A DNA stretch of 64,000 nt from Tribonema minus (lineage: Eukaryota; Sar; Xanthophyceae; Tribonematales; Tribonemataceae): the NCBI GenBank assembly GCA_017506865.1, contig JAFCMP010000542.1, positions 496,001 to 560,000 on the forward strand. Direction: 5' to 3'. The notes beneath the pieces were generated by a model. It was not told where the DNA came from. It was given only the letters and a program-made list of their open reading frames with translations, and did no database searches. Shown here piece after piece: positions 26,501 to 35,480 of this stretch (position 1 is the stretch's first letter; every line of letters starts with the position of its first letter). The position numbers and the translations under genes were made by a program.

Positions 26501-29500
26501 CAGCAGCCGCGCCGCTCAGCAGCAGTAGCAGCAAGGCAACTAGAAGTTTTTGTTTGAAACTTTGGCATTGGATTCCTGGCACCCTATATACATATACAAT
26601 CAATGCCTTGTATGCTTCAGGCCCCTGATGGGCTGTAGTTACGGGCACATCTCGCTAATTTACCGGTTCGGCTACTTCTCCGGTTTTTTGGGCCCTACAC
26701 TACCCGCAAAATTAGCGAGACAGTACTGTATGTGAATGTTGCCGCTGCTACCTGGTTGCAGCTTGTGGTGCAGCTGCCGCTCCTGCTGTTGTACGAGCAG
26801 CCACATGAGCTTGTGCTGCGAATTGTCTGGCCGTTTGCGGCCTTCCTGGGCCCCCTCCACCCTGCTGCTAGCCTCACCAGCTGCTGACGCTGCCCACATC
26901 TCATCAGCCGCACTAGTTGTTATGTGTCCTGGTGTGAACGTGGGCAATGAAGAGCTGAAGATTAGTTCGATTTGCTTTCAGTGGAATGCGTCAGCCACCC
27001 CCGCGCTGCAACTGTGACACGTTGGAATCAGTTCAAATTGCCCCAAACGGTTCGGATCAGCACTAAAGACCATTGGCAATATTTCCCTGCGGGCGAGATC
27101 AAATCGCAGATTCGACCCGTGACCTGTACAATGATCTGTCGTTTCTATGAACCGTGTTAAGCCGCGGTCTCGTTGCTGATTCTGCTGTATGCACCGCCTT
27201 GTAGATGCCCCTTAGTCAGACGATTCTTGGGCTTGCTTGGCTGGACTGCAGATTTGTCATATTTGGAGACATGACACCATTCTATTCCCTTGATTTTCAC
27301 TTGTGCGTTGGTCCCTTCTACATCAGCTGCATCTGGTGGCGCAATTGACAAGGGTGGAGATGGGGTTTCAACAACTGAGAGATTGGACATGCCTTGCCTG
27401 GATTGCGACAAGTCATTATGTCGATGCTGGTGCAGTAGCTGTCCACTGACTTGTAGGCTTCTCAACCGACTCGGTTGGACAAGGTCGGTTTTGGTCGGTT
27501 TGTGCTTCGGTTTACTGGACCGACATTGTTTCGGTTAAGTCTGTTTCTCGGTTTAAACCGACTTTGTCAGTTTTCCGTCGGTTTCTCGGTTAAATGTCGG
27601 TTTATCTCAGTTTGTCGACGGTTTTCAGTCTCATATCTCTGCTTTTTGATGCTCTGTCTAATATTGACAATGATTGCAGCGCTGCTGGCGGAGTTCGAAA
27701 CACTCAGCAAACAATCGCCTCTTGTAAGAACCAGTCACCCAACGGCACGATGGCAGTGTCTCTCCGAGTGCAAAGCCAGCTGATGCAGAGCTGCGGTTGC
27801 AGCAGTGAGCGCAGCAGCAGCAGCGCAGCGAGCTGCTACTATCGCTGTCGCTGCGCTGCTGCTGCTGTCGCTACAGCTGCAGCAGCAGCAGTGTAACAGC
27901 AACGCAGCGCAGCGCAGCAGCTTGGTGCAAAAGACAGCACTGACAACCACGCACGCACACACACACACTTCAGAAATGTACCGCTTTTGCGGAAGGCCTG
28001 AAAGGCGCACTATTTAACCTACTACTTTTAACTAACTGAAGCACGAGACTTACGCAATGAGCGAACAGAGTAGACAAGCGTCGTCACTGTCAGGCGCTGA
28101 GTTAGCAGCAAATGCATGAGCAAATATATATCACTCTGCACGGCAAAGCAGAGAAACAGGAGCAAAACCGCGCTACTTTGTTGCGCGCCATGCTTGCGCT
28201 GCTGATAAGGCGCTCGAGCTACACCATACACGTGCACAAAACCGTTGATGACAGTCACGGTGGTGTTCAACAAGTTGTTGTCGGTCAAAGTTCGGTTTAC
28301 CACAGTCAAACCGACGGTTGAAAACCGACCGTGAACCGAGAAAAACCGTAAAAAGTCGGTTTAGCCGACCGACTCAGTTGTCAAAGTCGGTCGGTTTCGG
28401 TCGGTTTTCGATTGGCAACCTACTGACTTGTCACTGTTGCACTCAGGTGAGGACGCAACTAAAATGCGTCTGCTTCTGTTCCATTGCCAACACCATCACG
28501 CCGTGATCCACTGTCTTATGTGGCGATGTGAGATGTCCTCGGTATGCCAGGCGCTCCATCACTGTGACAGTTGCTGAATATGTTGTCGTGGCAAAGTGTT
28601 CATGTCTTACACAGCAGCACGCCTGACTTACTCTGCTCCACTCCACTGTTGCTACCTTGCCCCTTCGCAGCTGAAGAATTTGGTGGTGCTATCGTTTTGC
28701 ACCCCTTCGCAAAATTGCGCTGCATCAACACTGAGTTTACAAGGAATCATGCAGGTGAGGGTGCGCTTTGTTTGTCATGGCATCGCATCATACCTCCTCC
28801 ATTTACTCTAGTGTTTAGCAGGCAGACCATATACTCTAGCCAATCTGCCAGCATTGCTTTGCATGTGCGGCCCTTGCAGCAGTGGTTGCTGTTGCGCGCT
28901 TAAAACTTGTCTCAATGATGACCATTACATGAAGTAGTAGAGATATTGATAGTCGGAGGAATTCGCACAGCGGGCCACGGGCTGAGACCAGGCATCTATC
29001 ATCTGTGTTAGCTGCCGCCTCATTGAGGGCGGCATCAACCGCAGAACGTGGACTCGTGGTTCTCACTACTTCCCAACATCAGCGCCGCACTTGCATACAT
29101 GCGAACGCGCTGATAAGATCGCTCGTCAGGGATGAAGTGAGGTGTACAACAACCCTATGAAATATGATGGCGGCCTTTAAGTTACACCTAATGGCGGTGT
29201 CACTCCCCCCACACACACCTGCGTGCACCGCCACTCGCGCAGACAGCCATGCGCTTGAGCCCCAGCCAGCCAGATAATGCCCGGACGTAATTCAAAAATA
29301 CAGACAGCCATGCAGCTGTGCAAGCGTGCCATGGTGACGATTGTACCTCGCTTGGTCAGCCGCTGCAAAAGAAATACCTGGTCAAAGGTATACTTACCAT
29401 GCAGCCGCGACTTGTTCAGTTTGTAAAATTTATGGCGATGTGACTCTTTTGCCTTCTCCCCCTCTGCCGCCGCAAAGCCGTCATTTCAGGCCGGTATTGT

Positions 29501-30335
29501 CTCATAGATTTTGGCGTTTTGGCACAATATAGAGCCACAGCTTAAATTTTAAGTAGCGGAGGAAGCTCACGAGGGCTGTCGCTGAGGATTACTGCGGGGG
29601 ACACCCCTAGTGGTCTGCAAGTGGCGCCTGCACAAAGGTGCCAAGTACCCTCATATTGTGCTGATACTGCAGTGCGTGCTGCATGCTAACATGATACTCC
29701 CTGACTGACTGGTACCAGCTGCATGGCGGCTTGGCGCTTTCCTCTCGCGCACCCGCGAGTACCGCAAGGAGCACAGCCAGCGAGGCCATTCAGGATGGCC
29801 ATGCATGCTCCCGTGCTCTGTCAAATGCAAACCTGAGCAAGGACAAATTCACCCATGGCTCCCTTCTAGTATCGCAAGGAGCACCGCCAGGTGGTGATTC
29901 AGGATGGCCGTGCTCCCGTGCTCTGTCAATTGTGAACCTGAGCAAGGACAAATTCACCCATGGCTTCCTTCTCTTGCCGTCGTTGCGACGTACTACTAGG
30001 CCGCCACGCAACTTTGTCCACTGCTCCTTCCTGTCACAGCCGTTGCGGCCTAGGTCGCCGCTTAGCTGCCGCCCGCTGCTGCAAATTTTTTTTTAAAGCC
30101 GCCTGAGCTCGTGAAGCACTCTGATGACCACGCGACACAGTACTACATGTACAAGCAAGAATTGTAAGTACAGGTCATGGCGTTTTGCGGCGGCTCTCCA
30201 ACTATCGCCTACTACTACTACTAGCCAGTTCAACAAGTTGCTACAGCATGCTGCCACTTATGCTGCAGCAGCCGGATGTTTGAAGTTACTGTAGTAGATG
30301 TTTACTGATGCGGCATCCTCTGAGGCCTCAAAAAC

Positions 30336-30409
<74 letters not shown>

Positions 30410-33091
30410 CAGCAGCGCAGCAGCAGCTTAGTGTGATCTGCTGATCTTTTTCAAGCGCAGTTATAACACGCGATTCGACCCAGCCTCCTTGCGGTAATGC
30501 AAGGATGGGGAAGATGACTGCTGCAGAGCTGAGGACGTTGTGGTCAGTGCGGTTCCTTGCTTCATGTCACACCAGAAACCTTGAGACATGCCTAGCCTCT
30601 CTACCAGAAGGCTTGTGACGCCAGAAAAGCATCTTACTGCCTGCGTTTCGTGCCTGTCTGCTATGCTGGTCTATGCGACGTGCAGGGCACCGAGGAGGAG
30701 CCCTGAGTTTGGATGCAGCAGCCACCGCTGCAATAGAGCAGTGCAGATTCAATGCCAATGCCAGTCCCCGAGGAGGAGCGGTAGCCATCAGTGTGCCGAC
30801 GCTGGATCGTACTGCAATTAGTTTCAGCGGGTGCCAGTTTCTCGGCAACATTGCTGAGTCCGGTGCGGGTGGGGCATTCGTCCAGGAGGGGACTGGCAGT
30901 GCACTGTTTGCGGAGGTCGACAGCGAGACGGTCTTTGCTGACAGCAGCGCCAAATGCTGCTATGCCGGTGGGCAAAAGTCCGGTGTTGGGCACTCCTGCT
31001 TGGATGTCTGTACCGGCTTTGACGGCGGATGGTGCGTAGTTCCTCAAAGTAGATCATTCGACAAACCGCTGCAGCGGTACATGCATACTACGCGTGAACC
31101 AGTTTCTAACCTTAATTGTTGTGTTGTTGCTATACCCAGGGAGTGCTGTGGCGACAACCAGTACATTGGAGCAGGTGCCACGAACGGCACTTCAGCATGC
31201 AAGGGGTGTGACGCTACAGGGCTGGCCTGCTCTGGAGTCGGAGTGACCATCCCGATGCTTGCCCTTGACCAGGGATACTGGAGGGAGACATTGACACAGG
31301 AGGTCATTCGGATGTGTTGGAACAGTGCTGCGTGCGGTGGGGGTGCAGCTGCTGCTTCTGTCGACGACTACTGCACCGCCGGCTACAAGGGACCATGTAA
31401 GCCATTGCATTACTGACATTGAAACTGCAAATAGCCAAAGTTCACGCGGATGGCCTGACGCTGCCGCGTTGTCTTTGCTGTTCTTTGTTGCAGATTGTGC
31501 GGTCTGCAGCGACAACTACGCTGCGCTGGTCGGGTATCGATGCGTCGAGTGCACGGATACCGCAGTTGCGGTGGCCTTCGTCGTCATCGCATTAGTTGCC
31601 GTCGTGGCCGTATTCCTAGCATGGGTGCTGGCATCGGCTGTGGGTGGTACTCACACTGCCTCGGAGGACAGTGGCGGCGCGAAGGGCACAGACATCAGGT
31701 CCAGGGTCATTCGCACGGTGTCGGTGTTGGCGAGGCGTCTTCGGGTGCCCGTCATTGTCTTCCAGGTGGTGACGCAGTATGTCAGCATCACTGGTGCGGT
31801 TCTGCCGCCAGCGTACACGCGGTTCCTCCACGGCATGAGCATCTTCTTGCTGGATCTGCGGTGGCTTACGTCGCCGGGCTGCGCGATGAGCGTCAACTTC
31901 TACGGCAGGCTGCTTATAGCCACGCTGGCACCACTGGCCGTCGTCGCCCTCATCTTTGTGCCCCGCCTGTGCTTGATCGCCCGTTCGCGGTCGGAGCAGG
32001 CGTCACGGGGGTCGCATGCCATGCTGCAAAGCCTCGCGGAGAAAGACCTGAACGCGGTGCTTGGCTTCACCTTCCTCATCTTCAGTGGCGTGTCAGTGAC
32101 GATATTCCAGACCTTCGCGTGCGACGACCTGCAGTTCATCGACAAGAGCTACCTGCGCGCGGACTACTCTGTAGAGTGCTACACCGCGGAGCACACGGCG
32201 TACCGCATCTTCTCTATAATTATGGTCGTCGTTTATCCGATCGGCATCCCTGCCCTCTACATGGGCACACTGTGGCGCTGCTTCGGAGCGCACAGAGTCC
32301 GAGAGCAGACGTCGCAGCTCACGTCGCAGCTCACAAAGGTGTCTTCCTTCCTGTGGCAGCCGTACCAACGCGGCGCGTACTACTGGGAGGTGGTGGAGTG
32401 CCTGCGCCGGCTGATGGTGACGGGCCTGCTCGTGTTCATCATGCCCGGAACGCCAGGGCAGAGCGCAGTCGCATGCGTCTTTGCCTTCTTCACTGGAGTG
32501 GTTTATGAGAGCAAGCGCCCGCACGAGGAGGGGTACGACACATGGCTCTACCGACTTGGTGAGCCAATCAACAATATGCGCATGGTCCATGATGATCGTT
32601 TTGAGGCTGGTAGGAGCCTCTGAGAGAGTGGTTTGCCTGATGCAGCACACGGGTATCCCTCACCATGGCATCGCACCGCTGACGCTGACGCTGACGCTGA
32701 CTGACTGACTGACTGACACTGCTGACGCTGACACTAATTATTTTTTTTTGCTCTGCGCCGCCTGTCTTGCCCGTGTTACCCTGGCCCCACAGGTTACAGC
32801 ATCATCTACATCACCTACTTCCTGTCGCTGCTGATGCACGTCAGCTACACGGACGAGCAGAGCGAGACCATTATCGGCAACCTGCTCATAGCGCTCAACG
32901 TGCTGCTCCTGATCATGGCGTTGGGCCAGGCCCTCCTGGTCCTCAGCAGCGTCAGAACTGACGATGGCCCGCTGGAGCAGGCGTCCATGTTCGGCATTTT
33001 CCATCGCAGTTCTCAGCTGTCAGAGTCTGAGCTGCGTGAGTCAGAGCCTCCTGAGGAGAACACTGTTGTAGTCAATGCGCCGACATCGTAG
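2904..33091 (+). CDS. Giant modular beta-helix (Pmp-repeat-like) membrane protein gene or tandem gene set
   Basis: Predicted secreted surface protein. The order is an N-terminal hydrophobic leader and beta-helix start (exon 1), many short exons each encoding one GGA(I/V)...C.F..N.G coil, a Cys-rich segment with GY.GP.C..C, and a C-terminal domain with about seven hydrophobic helices. GGA-I and FxxN repeats are the hallmark of polymorphic outer-membrane-protein repeats, which fold as right-handed beta-helices; algae and oomycetes have similar proteins ending in a polytopic domain. Supported exons: 2904-3393; modules listed in separate entries; 30686-31031; 31140-31396; 31494-32558; 32793-33091 (stop). 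All supported junctions keep frame. Whether 30 kb is one transcript is unsure: several modules contain stops, a relic of exon 1 lies at 17.2 kb, and transposons sit in introns, so it may be two tandem paralogues that have decayed or fused. Function is unknown; adhesion or sensing is only a guess. Confidence 0.6.
4069..7577 (+). CDS. Beta-helix repeat exons, block 1 (four coils)
   Basis: Four well-formed module exons, each bounded by AG and GT and carrying phase 1 at both ends: 4069-4188 (120 bp, GGAVYQDPGG...CVFEGNTG), 6217-6288 (72 bp, YGGAICSYGN...CNFTSNSG), 6735-6806 (72 bp, FGGASDNDGA...CIFTPNSG) and 7497-7577 (81 bp, GGAIIQAPGG...CVFAKNAG). Two sub-types alternate: a 72-bp type followed by GTGAGG, and an 81-bp type followed by GTCAGG. 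A third recurring segment (for example at 3650 and 6586, starting with an Ala-Ser-Gly-like sequence) contains stops and is not called as an exon. Two tRNA-like repeats and a MITE lie between these exons. Confidence 0.55.
4828..5063. mobile_element. Tc1/mariner- or pogo-like MITE, copy 1
   Basis: A 236-bp element bounded by TACAGT and ACTGTA. The outer ~27 bp form imperfect inverted repeats that share TACAGT and ATATAATGC. TA at both ends and CAGT termini are typical of the Tc1/mariner/pogo superfamily. Inside are several further copies of the ATATAATGCCG motif. There is no transposase ORF. The same element occurs in inverted orientation at 19050-19357. Confidence 0.6.
6981..7396 (+). repeat. 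Pair of tRNA-like (SINE-like) repeats
   Basis: Two related segments, 6981-7066 and 7295-7396, share GGGCACCCC, a GGGGCGGC stretch, CCTGCTAAGTGTGCACAAGC and then a tRNA D-arm/A-box (TTAGCTCAGTGG or TCAGCTCAGTAGG). A degenerate B-box (GTGTCGAATCCC) follows the first copy at about 7088. No complementary acceptor stem can be drawn, so these are not functional tRNAs. A tRNA-derived SINE or tRNA pseudogene is the best reading. Confidence 0.4.
7578..8943. other. Intronic stretch without recognised exon
   Basis: Between the 7497-7577 exon and the retroelement. Part of the sequence around 7845-7890 resembles introns elsewhere in the array (shared with about 15045-15085). No module with an intact GGA...FxxN coil was found, and no open frame is recognisable. 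Confidence 0.4.
8944..12022 (-). mobile_element. R2-like (REL-endonuclease) non-LTR retrotransposon, copy A, 5'-truncated
   Basis: A minus-strand element inserted within the beta-helix gene. Its 3' end is at about 8944 and shares the terminal sequence CTTGTATTTATAAAGGCCC (+ strand) with copy B at 24080. There is no poly(A) tail. The ORF lacks the N-terminal zinc fingers and begins just before the RT, so the copy is probably 5'-truncated near 12020-12100; the exact 5' end and target-site duplication were not found. Host-like array sequence resumes at about 12105-12190. Confidence 0.75.
9022..11995 (-). pseudogene. R2-like pol: reverse transcriptase plus CCHC/restriction-like endonuclease, frameshifted
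   Basis: The protein copies element RNA into the genome at a nick made by its own endonuclease. Numbered from the frame start at 11995 (first ATG 11992), RT motif A LDCENAFNSVD has its Asp near residue 108 and motif C FLDDL has Asp 218-219; GCQQGDPLGP is motif B-like. After a linker with an acidic run comes a knuckle C767-X3-C771-X8-H780-X3-C784, followed by RADTVIDPG and GIVLDTSV, the expected position of a PD-(D/E)xK endonuclease. This RT-CCHC-REL order defines R2/CRE/NeSL-type elements. Comparison with copy B shows a one-base insertion near 9295-9305, which shifts the frame, so the open frame ends early at 9161 while the true C-terminus continues to 9022 in another frame. The element is therefore dead as it stands. 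Confidence 0.8.
12542..16699 (+). CDS. Beta-helix repeat exons, block 2 (eight coils)
   Basis: Module exons in phase 1-1: 12542-12613 (YGGALRSHGN), 12799-12870 (SGGASDNFGE), 13064-13144 (GGAIYQNKGG...CVFENNTG), 13426-13506 (GGAIYQNGGG), 14607-14678 (SGGALDNYVE, with a GC instead of GT donor), 14880-14960 (GGAIYQNKGG), 16340-16411 (YGGALSNYGN) and 16610-16699 (GGAIYQQHGA). Decayed copies lie between them: about 12312-12365 (frame lost), 13173-13230 (hybrid lacking its GGA half), 14373-14435 and 16067-16150 (in-frame TAG), and about 15085-15160 (acceptor lost). The introns around 13380-13540 and 14850-14990 are also nearly identical, so exon and intron were duplicated together and recently. Confidence 0.55.
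17160..17350 (+). pseudogene. Relic of the beta-helix gene's first exon
   Basis: The nucleotide sequence tracks exon 1 (about 3110-3290). GTGCAG.GGCAC.GACCAGTC matches at the start; fragments in shifting frames read INVAED against IIVAEN, then NIVLRNVTLH against ATVLFRNMTL. At least two frameshifts and a stop are present. It marks an old duplication of the 5' end of the gene into the middle of the array, or the start of a second tandem paralogue. Confidence 0.5.
18379..21629 (+). CDS. Beta-helix repeat exons, block 3 (five coils)
   Basis: Module exons in phase 1-1: 18379-18453 (75 bp, AGGAIGNNGG...CNFIANSG), 19840-19920 (81 bp, LGGAIMQGTG...SVFTQNEG), 20292-20363 (72 bp, YGGAIDIAGK...CNFTSNSG), 20562-20642 (81 bp, GGGAVHGEHD...SVFAQNTG) and 21549-21629 (81 bp, LGGAVWQETS...CVFAENTG). 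These are more diverged from each other than block 2, so this part of the array is older. A MITE lies between the first and second exon. Confidence 0.55.
19050..19357. mobile_element. Tc1/mariner- or pogo-like MITE, copy 2, truncated, with internal 43-bp minisatellite
   Basis: Starts with TACAGTGCACTCGCGATGTA, the inverted counterpart of the right end of the 4828-5063 element, and runs through the same interior to the GGGTTCACCCAAAATGACCG segment, where it stops, lacking the second terminus. Near the terminus a 43-bp unit (ATGCTGGGTCGGTCCCCTCC followed by an AGAAAAACCGGCATTATG segment) is repeated four times, at about 19069, 19112, 19155 and 19198. The copy at 4828 has one unit. Confidence 0.6.
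21630..24064. other. Intronic or intergenic stretch rich in triplet repeats
   Basis: No module exon with an intact coil was found. CAG/CTG tracts are dense at 22453-22475, 22560-22665 and 23241-23610. A 135-codon minus-strand frame at 21870-22277 has no recognisable domain and is not called as a gene. Confidence 0.4.
24080..25369 (-). mobile_element. R2-like non-LTR retrotransposon, copy B, 5'-truncated with target-site duplication
   Basis: Near-identical to 8944 to about 10250 (copy A). It holds only the pol C-terminus: the acidic run, the CCHC knuckle, the endonuclease and the 3' end. It is flanked by the direct repeat AACAACAGGTGTAC at 24066-24079 and 25371-25384, a 14-bp target-site duplication (15 if the preceding G is included). 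Its reading frame has a TAA near 24501 and other lesions, but its extreme C-terminal frame (24158-24490) is intact and shows the correct end of the protein that is frameshifted in copy A. There is no poly(A) tail. Confidence 0.85.
25868..26006. mobile_element. Short MITE with CAGTG / CGCTAA-TTTCCGG inverted repeats
   Basis: The left end reads TACAGTGGTGTCGCGCTAAC then TTTCCGG; the right end, complemented, reads CACAGTGTCTCGCTAA then TTTCCGG. The length is about 139 bp and there is no coding capacity. CAGT ends suggest the Tc1/mariner/pogo group. The right TA is mutated to TG. Confidence 0.45.
26640..26730. mobile_element. Short MITE related to the 25868 element
   Basis: About 91 bp with inverted ends that share TCTCGCTAATTT; the right boundary is ACTGTA and the left is diverged (TACGGG). 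The terminal motif is the same as in the element 650 bp upstream. Confidence 0.45.
27454..28422. mobile_element. Non-autonomous hAT-like DNA transposon with 8-bp target-site duplication
   Basis: The direct repeat CTGACTTG at 27446-27453 and 28423-28430 flanks a 969-bp segment whose ends are TAGGCTTCTCAACCGA and, complemented, TAGGTTGCCAATCGA. Both ends are packed with CGGTTT/AACCGA repeats in opposite orientation. The 8-bp duplication, short TAGG-type ends and CGGTTT-rich subterminal repeats fit hAT elements. The middle holds CAG and CA repeats and no transposase. It sits in a beta-helix intron, and the sequence across the empty site is continuous with array introns elsewhere. Confidence 0.6.
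28671..28754 (+). CDS. Beta-helix repeat exon (84 bp)
   Basis: AG acceptor before 28671, GT donor after 28754, phase 1 at both ends. Encodes FGGAIVLHPF then CINTEFTRNHAG. This is the last clear coil before the terminal exons. Confidence 0.5.
29763..29975. repeat. Two-copy tandem repeat, period 110 bp
   Basis: Units begin CGCAAGGAGCAC at 29763 and 29873 and include CAGGATGGCC, CTCCCGTGCTCTGTCAA and GACAAATTCACCCATGGC. The second copy is slightly shorter and diverged. Confidence 0.7.
30339..30407. repeat. (CAG)23 microsatellite in the intron before the terminal exons
   Basis: Twenty-three uninterrupted CAG units, the longest perfect triplet tract seen in the window, about 280 bp upstream of the 30686 acceptor. 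Confidence 0.9.
30686..33091 (+). CDS. Beta-helix gene, terminal exons: last coils, Cys-rich segment, multi-pass membrane domain
   Basis: Exons 30686-31031, 31140-31396, 31494-32558 and 32793-33091; phases join exactly (1, 2, 1, 1). The first carries RGGALSLDAA, RGGAVAISVP and CQFLGNIAES coils. The second and third carry a Cys-rich stretch (ECCGDNQY, CKGCDATGLAC, GYKGPYCAVCSDNY, CVEC) of the kind that joins beta-helix ectodomains to membrane domains. From about 31555 there are about seven hydrophobic segments (around 31570-31640, 31905-31970, 32070-32115, 32205-32265, 32410-32500, 32797-32840, 32870-32945), with a YESKRPHEEGYDTW motif before the last pair. The tail is acidic and Ser-rich and ends at a TAG at 33089-33091. 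Such polytopic domains are sometimes likened to TRP channels; that is not shown here. Confidence 0.75.
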
Positions 33092-33133
33092 GTGCTGAGC
33101 TGACTGTGGAACGCATGCTGTTATGGAATATTT

Positions 33134-33138
33134 TGTAA
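33134..33138 (+). terminator. TGTAA polyadenylation signal
   Basis: TGTAA is the usual chlorophyte poly(A) signal. It lies 43 bp after the stop codon of the beta-helix/membrane gene. Confidence 0.55.
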
Positions 33139-34879
33139 TTTGTGCCAGTTGATGTATGCATCCTTCCCATGGCCCGTTAAGGCTCATCCAATTACAAACG
33201 CATTGATGCATCGCTTGTCAACACAGACTCCAAGTCCATGTGCCTGCTATGCTGACCATATGATATGTGTGCCAGGATGGCTTGCCATTTGATGGCTCCT
33301 GCTGCTGCAGCTACAGGTGGTTGCAATGCTGTATTGCCAACACAAAGAGCTGCGTTGCAGGTGTCACGTGGTAGCCAAGTGGAGGGGCGGCTCCCTACAG
33401 AAGGTGACGGCAGTTACTGTAGTGCATGCATATTGCCGAGCCACCGTGACGTAAGGCATATTTTCAGGTATTATAGTCTACATACTATATTATTAGTAGT
33501 ATGACCTGTTTTGTCGTTGCTTGCCAACTTTGAAACTGTTGGTGCAGCTGCTGTGTGCATGCATGCTGCCTGCTGAGGCCTAGCTTGGACAAGCAGTGGC
33601 ATGATTTGGTAGTGAACCAGAACGGCTTTTGGTGAACGCACAACACTTGTCTTGCCATCTTGCCTTTGTGCGTCTTCTCTGAATGTATAGATCACCCGTG
33701 CAGGTGAAAACGCAATCGGCCATGGTTACTTATTAAGCTTAGTCTAGTAGAGCACGAAACAAACTGCCCCTGATGTTTATTTTGCAGCAGTTTGCAAGCA
33801 CTCTCCATGATTCCCATGTGTGGATAGCACTCTCAGACTGGTGGCCCAGTAGTGCACTGGCATAAGTCATTGTAATACTGCTTTCAGCCAGTTGAACAGG
33901 GAGCTACCCACTTTGCATATACCATAGTGTGCTACTACTAGATCTCACTTTGAAGCCTGCGTGGGGGCAGGAGGCTGCAGTTTTTCCTGTCTTGCTTCCT
34001 TAATAAGCTAGTATTGATACCATCATGGCGATTTTTAGGTTCTACGTCCCTAATCGAACAGACTTGATGTGCCGTGCACCACAGTGATGAACCGAAAAAC
34101 AGATTGTAGGGCTGCCATCAGTGCCGCCCTTGGTAATTCCTTACACACCTGGAAGCGCCGCGTGTCACGCGCGCGCATGACACGTCGCCATCTAGTATTC
34201 AAGTCGAAGTTGCACCGGCTGCTTGAAGACCGCCAAGTTGCATTGCCTTTGGGTTGAGGCATCCCAATGATGGGAATTACAGCTGGAATCTCTGATCACA
34301 AGATGTCAACACGGGGCTGAAGAAGTCTAATGCGCCGGGACATGATGAGCATGCTATGTGGCATCCCTCACTTGAACAGCAGCTGACGCCGTAGTCAATG
34401 AGACAATAAGATGACTGCCGGATGAGAGCCGCAGCTATCATGTGTGCCGAAGATGTGAACGCCTGATGCGTGAAGACGCTGTTGCTTGTAATCAATCATG
34501 GCTGCCACCGTAACACAAGCCTTGAAGGAGCACACTGTCAGTCAGGGTACTCAAGTCAGCTTAACGAACCGGCATCTTGCAATGAATGCAGTGGTATATT
34601 TGCACCACACGTGTGCAAGTCCAGCTCAGCCACATGTTGGCAGCTGACAACACACTGTGCTGTGCAACTTGGTGACTGATTTGTTCAAGCGAAATGCGCC
34701 ATTTACTCTTTCTGCAAGGTAACGGTTAAGTCAATCCTCCTTGCTACTTTATTCATCGCTATCATCACGTTGCCATCGTTATCACTGCCTTCTTCACCAC
34801 TGCCTTCGTCGCCACTCCATCCTGCATGGCTGCCATCTGCCTCACCAGTACTGCGCTCATCACCAGTCTCTGCTTCGCC
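33139..34879. other. Intergenic stretch, nothing recognised
   Basis: Short frames on both strands without domain content. No RNA gene or repeat family was recognised. Confidence 0.4.
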
Positions 34880-35480
34880 ACCGCCTTAATCACTGGTATC
34901 ATCATCATCGTCGTCAACGTCATGGGGACAGCCGTTGGCGCAGGCCCACTCAGCTCCTTCCTCATGGCCATTCTGTCTTTGCGCGCCAGGGACAGCCATT
35001 GCTGTGCAGCAACTTAGTACCTCACGGTGGCCATGCTCAGCTAACAGCTGCTGCCGAATCGGATACGGCATCGCACAGCGCAGTAGTTAACGTGCACCCA
35101 GTGGCGCAGGCCCAGCTCACCAGCGGTACATCGCCGCGCTCCGCCGCTGCCACAGCGATGACAAACGGCAAGTCACAGTGATCGTCAAACTGCGGCGTAG
35201 CCACTGCGCAATGTGGAGGTGCCTCCGCATCCGCGCCAGACGGCAGACCTGTTGGCGTGAGCCCACTGCATCACCTTCAGATGCCCTTCATATGCTGCGT
35301 CTAAGCACAGATTCTCTGCCCATGGGCAGTTGGCCCGTAACCACTGCAGCACATGTACACGCCGCCCCGGGCAACGCCGCTGCACGTTTCTTTATTCCAC
35401 GGACAGCCGTTCGCACGAGCCCATTACAGAAGCGCCAGATGACCGTTGGCTTGCGCCCACTGCAGTACCTGCAGAGTGTG
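34880..35480 (-). pseudogene. Decayed ankyrin-type repeat gene
   Basis: Read on the minus strand, fragments in different frames spell the ankyrin-like repeat common in algal and oomycete genomes: LQVLQWAQANGHLALL, WARANGCPWNKETC, VLQWLRANCPWAENLCLDAA, YEGHLKVMQWAHAN, and further on WACATGC, SNGCPWRAKT and EWACANGCPHD. In-frame stops and at least three frameshifts separate them. No start, F-box or other domain was found. Such proteins usually bind other proteins; this copy looks dead. Confidence 0.6.

Larger units (their letters stand above)
28755..30685. other. Long intron-like stretch with tandem and triplet repeats
   Basis: Between the last short coil exon and the terminal exons. It contains a 110-bp tandem duplication (29763-29975) and a long CAG tract (30339-30407). 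No exon was recognised. Confidence 0.4.

Noticed and set aside
31495-32508. 337-codon plus frame overlapping the membrane domain
   Set aside because: Alternative frame of the exon at 31494-32558, whose frame gives the Cys-rich motif and membrane helices with exact splice phases.
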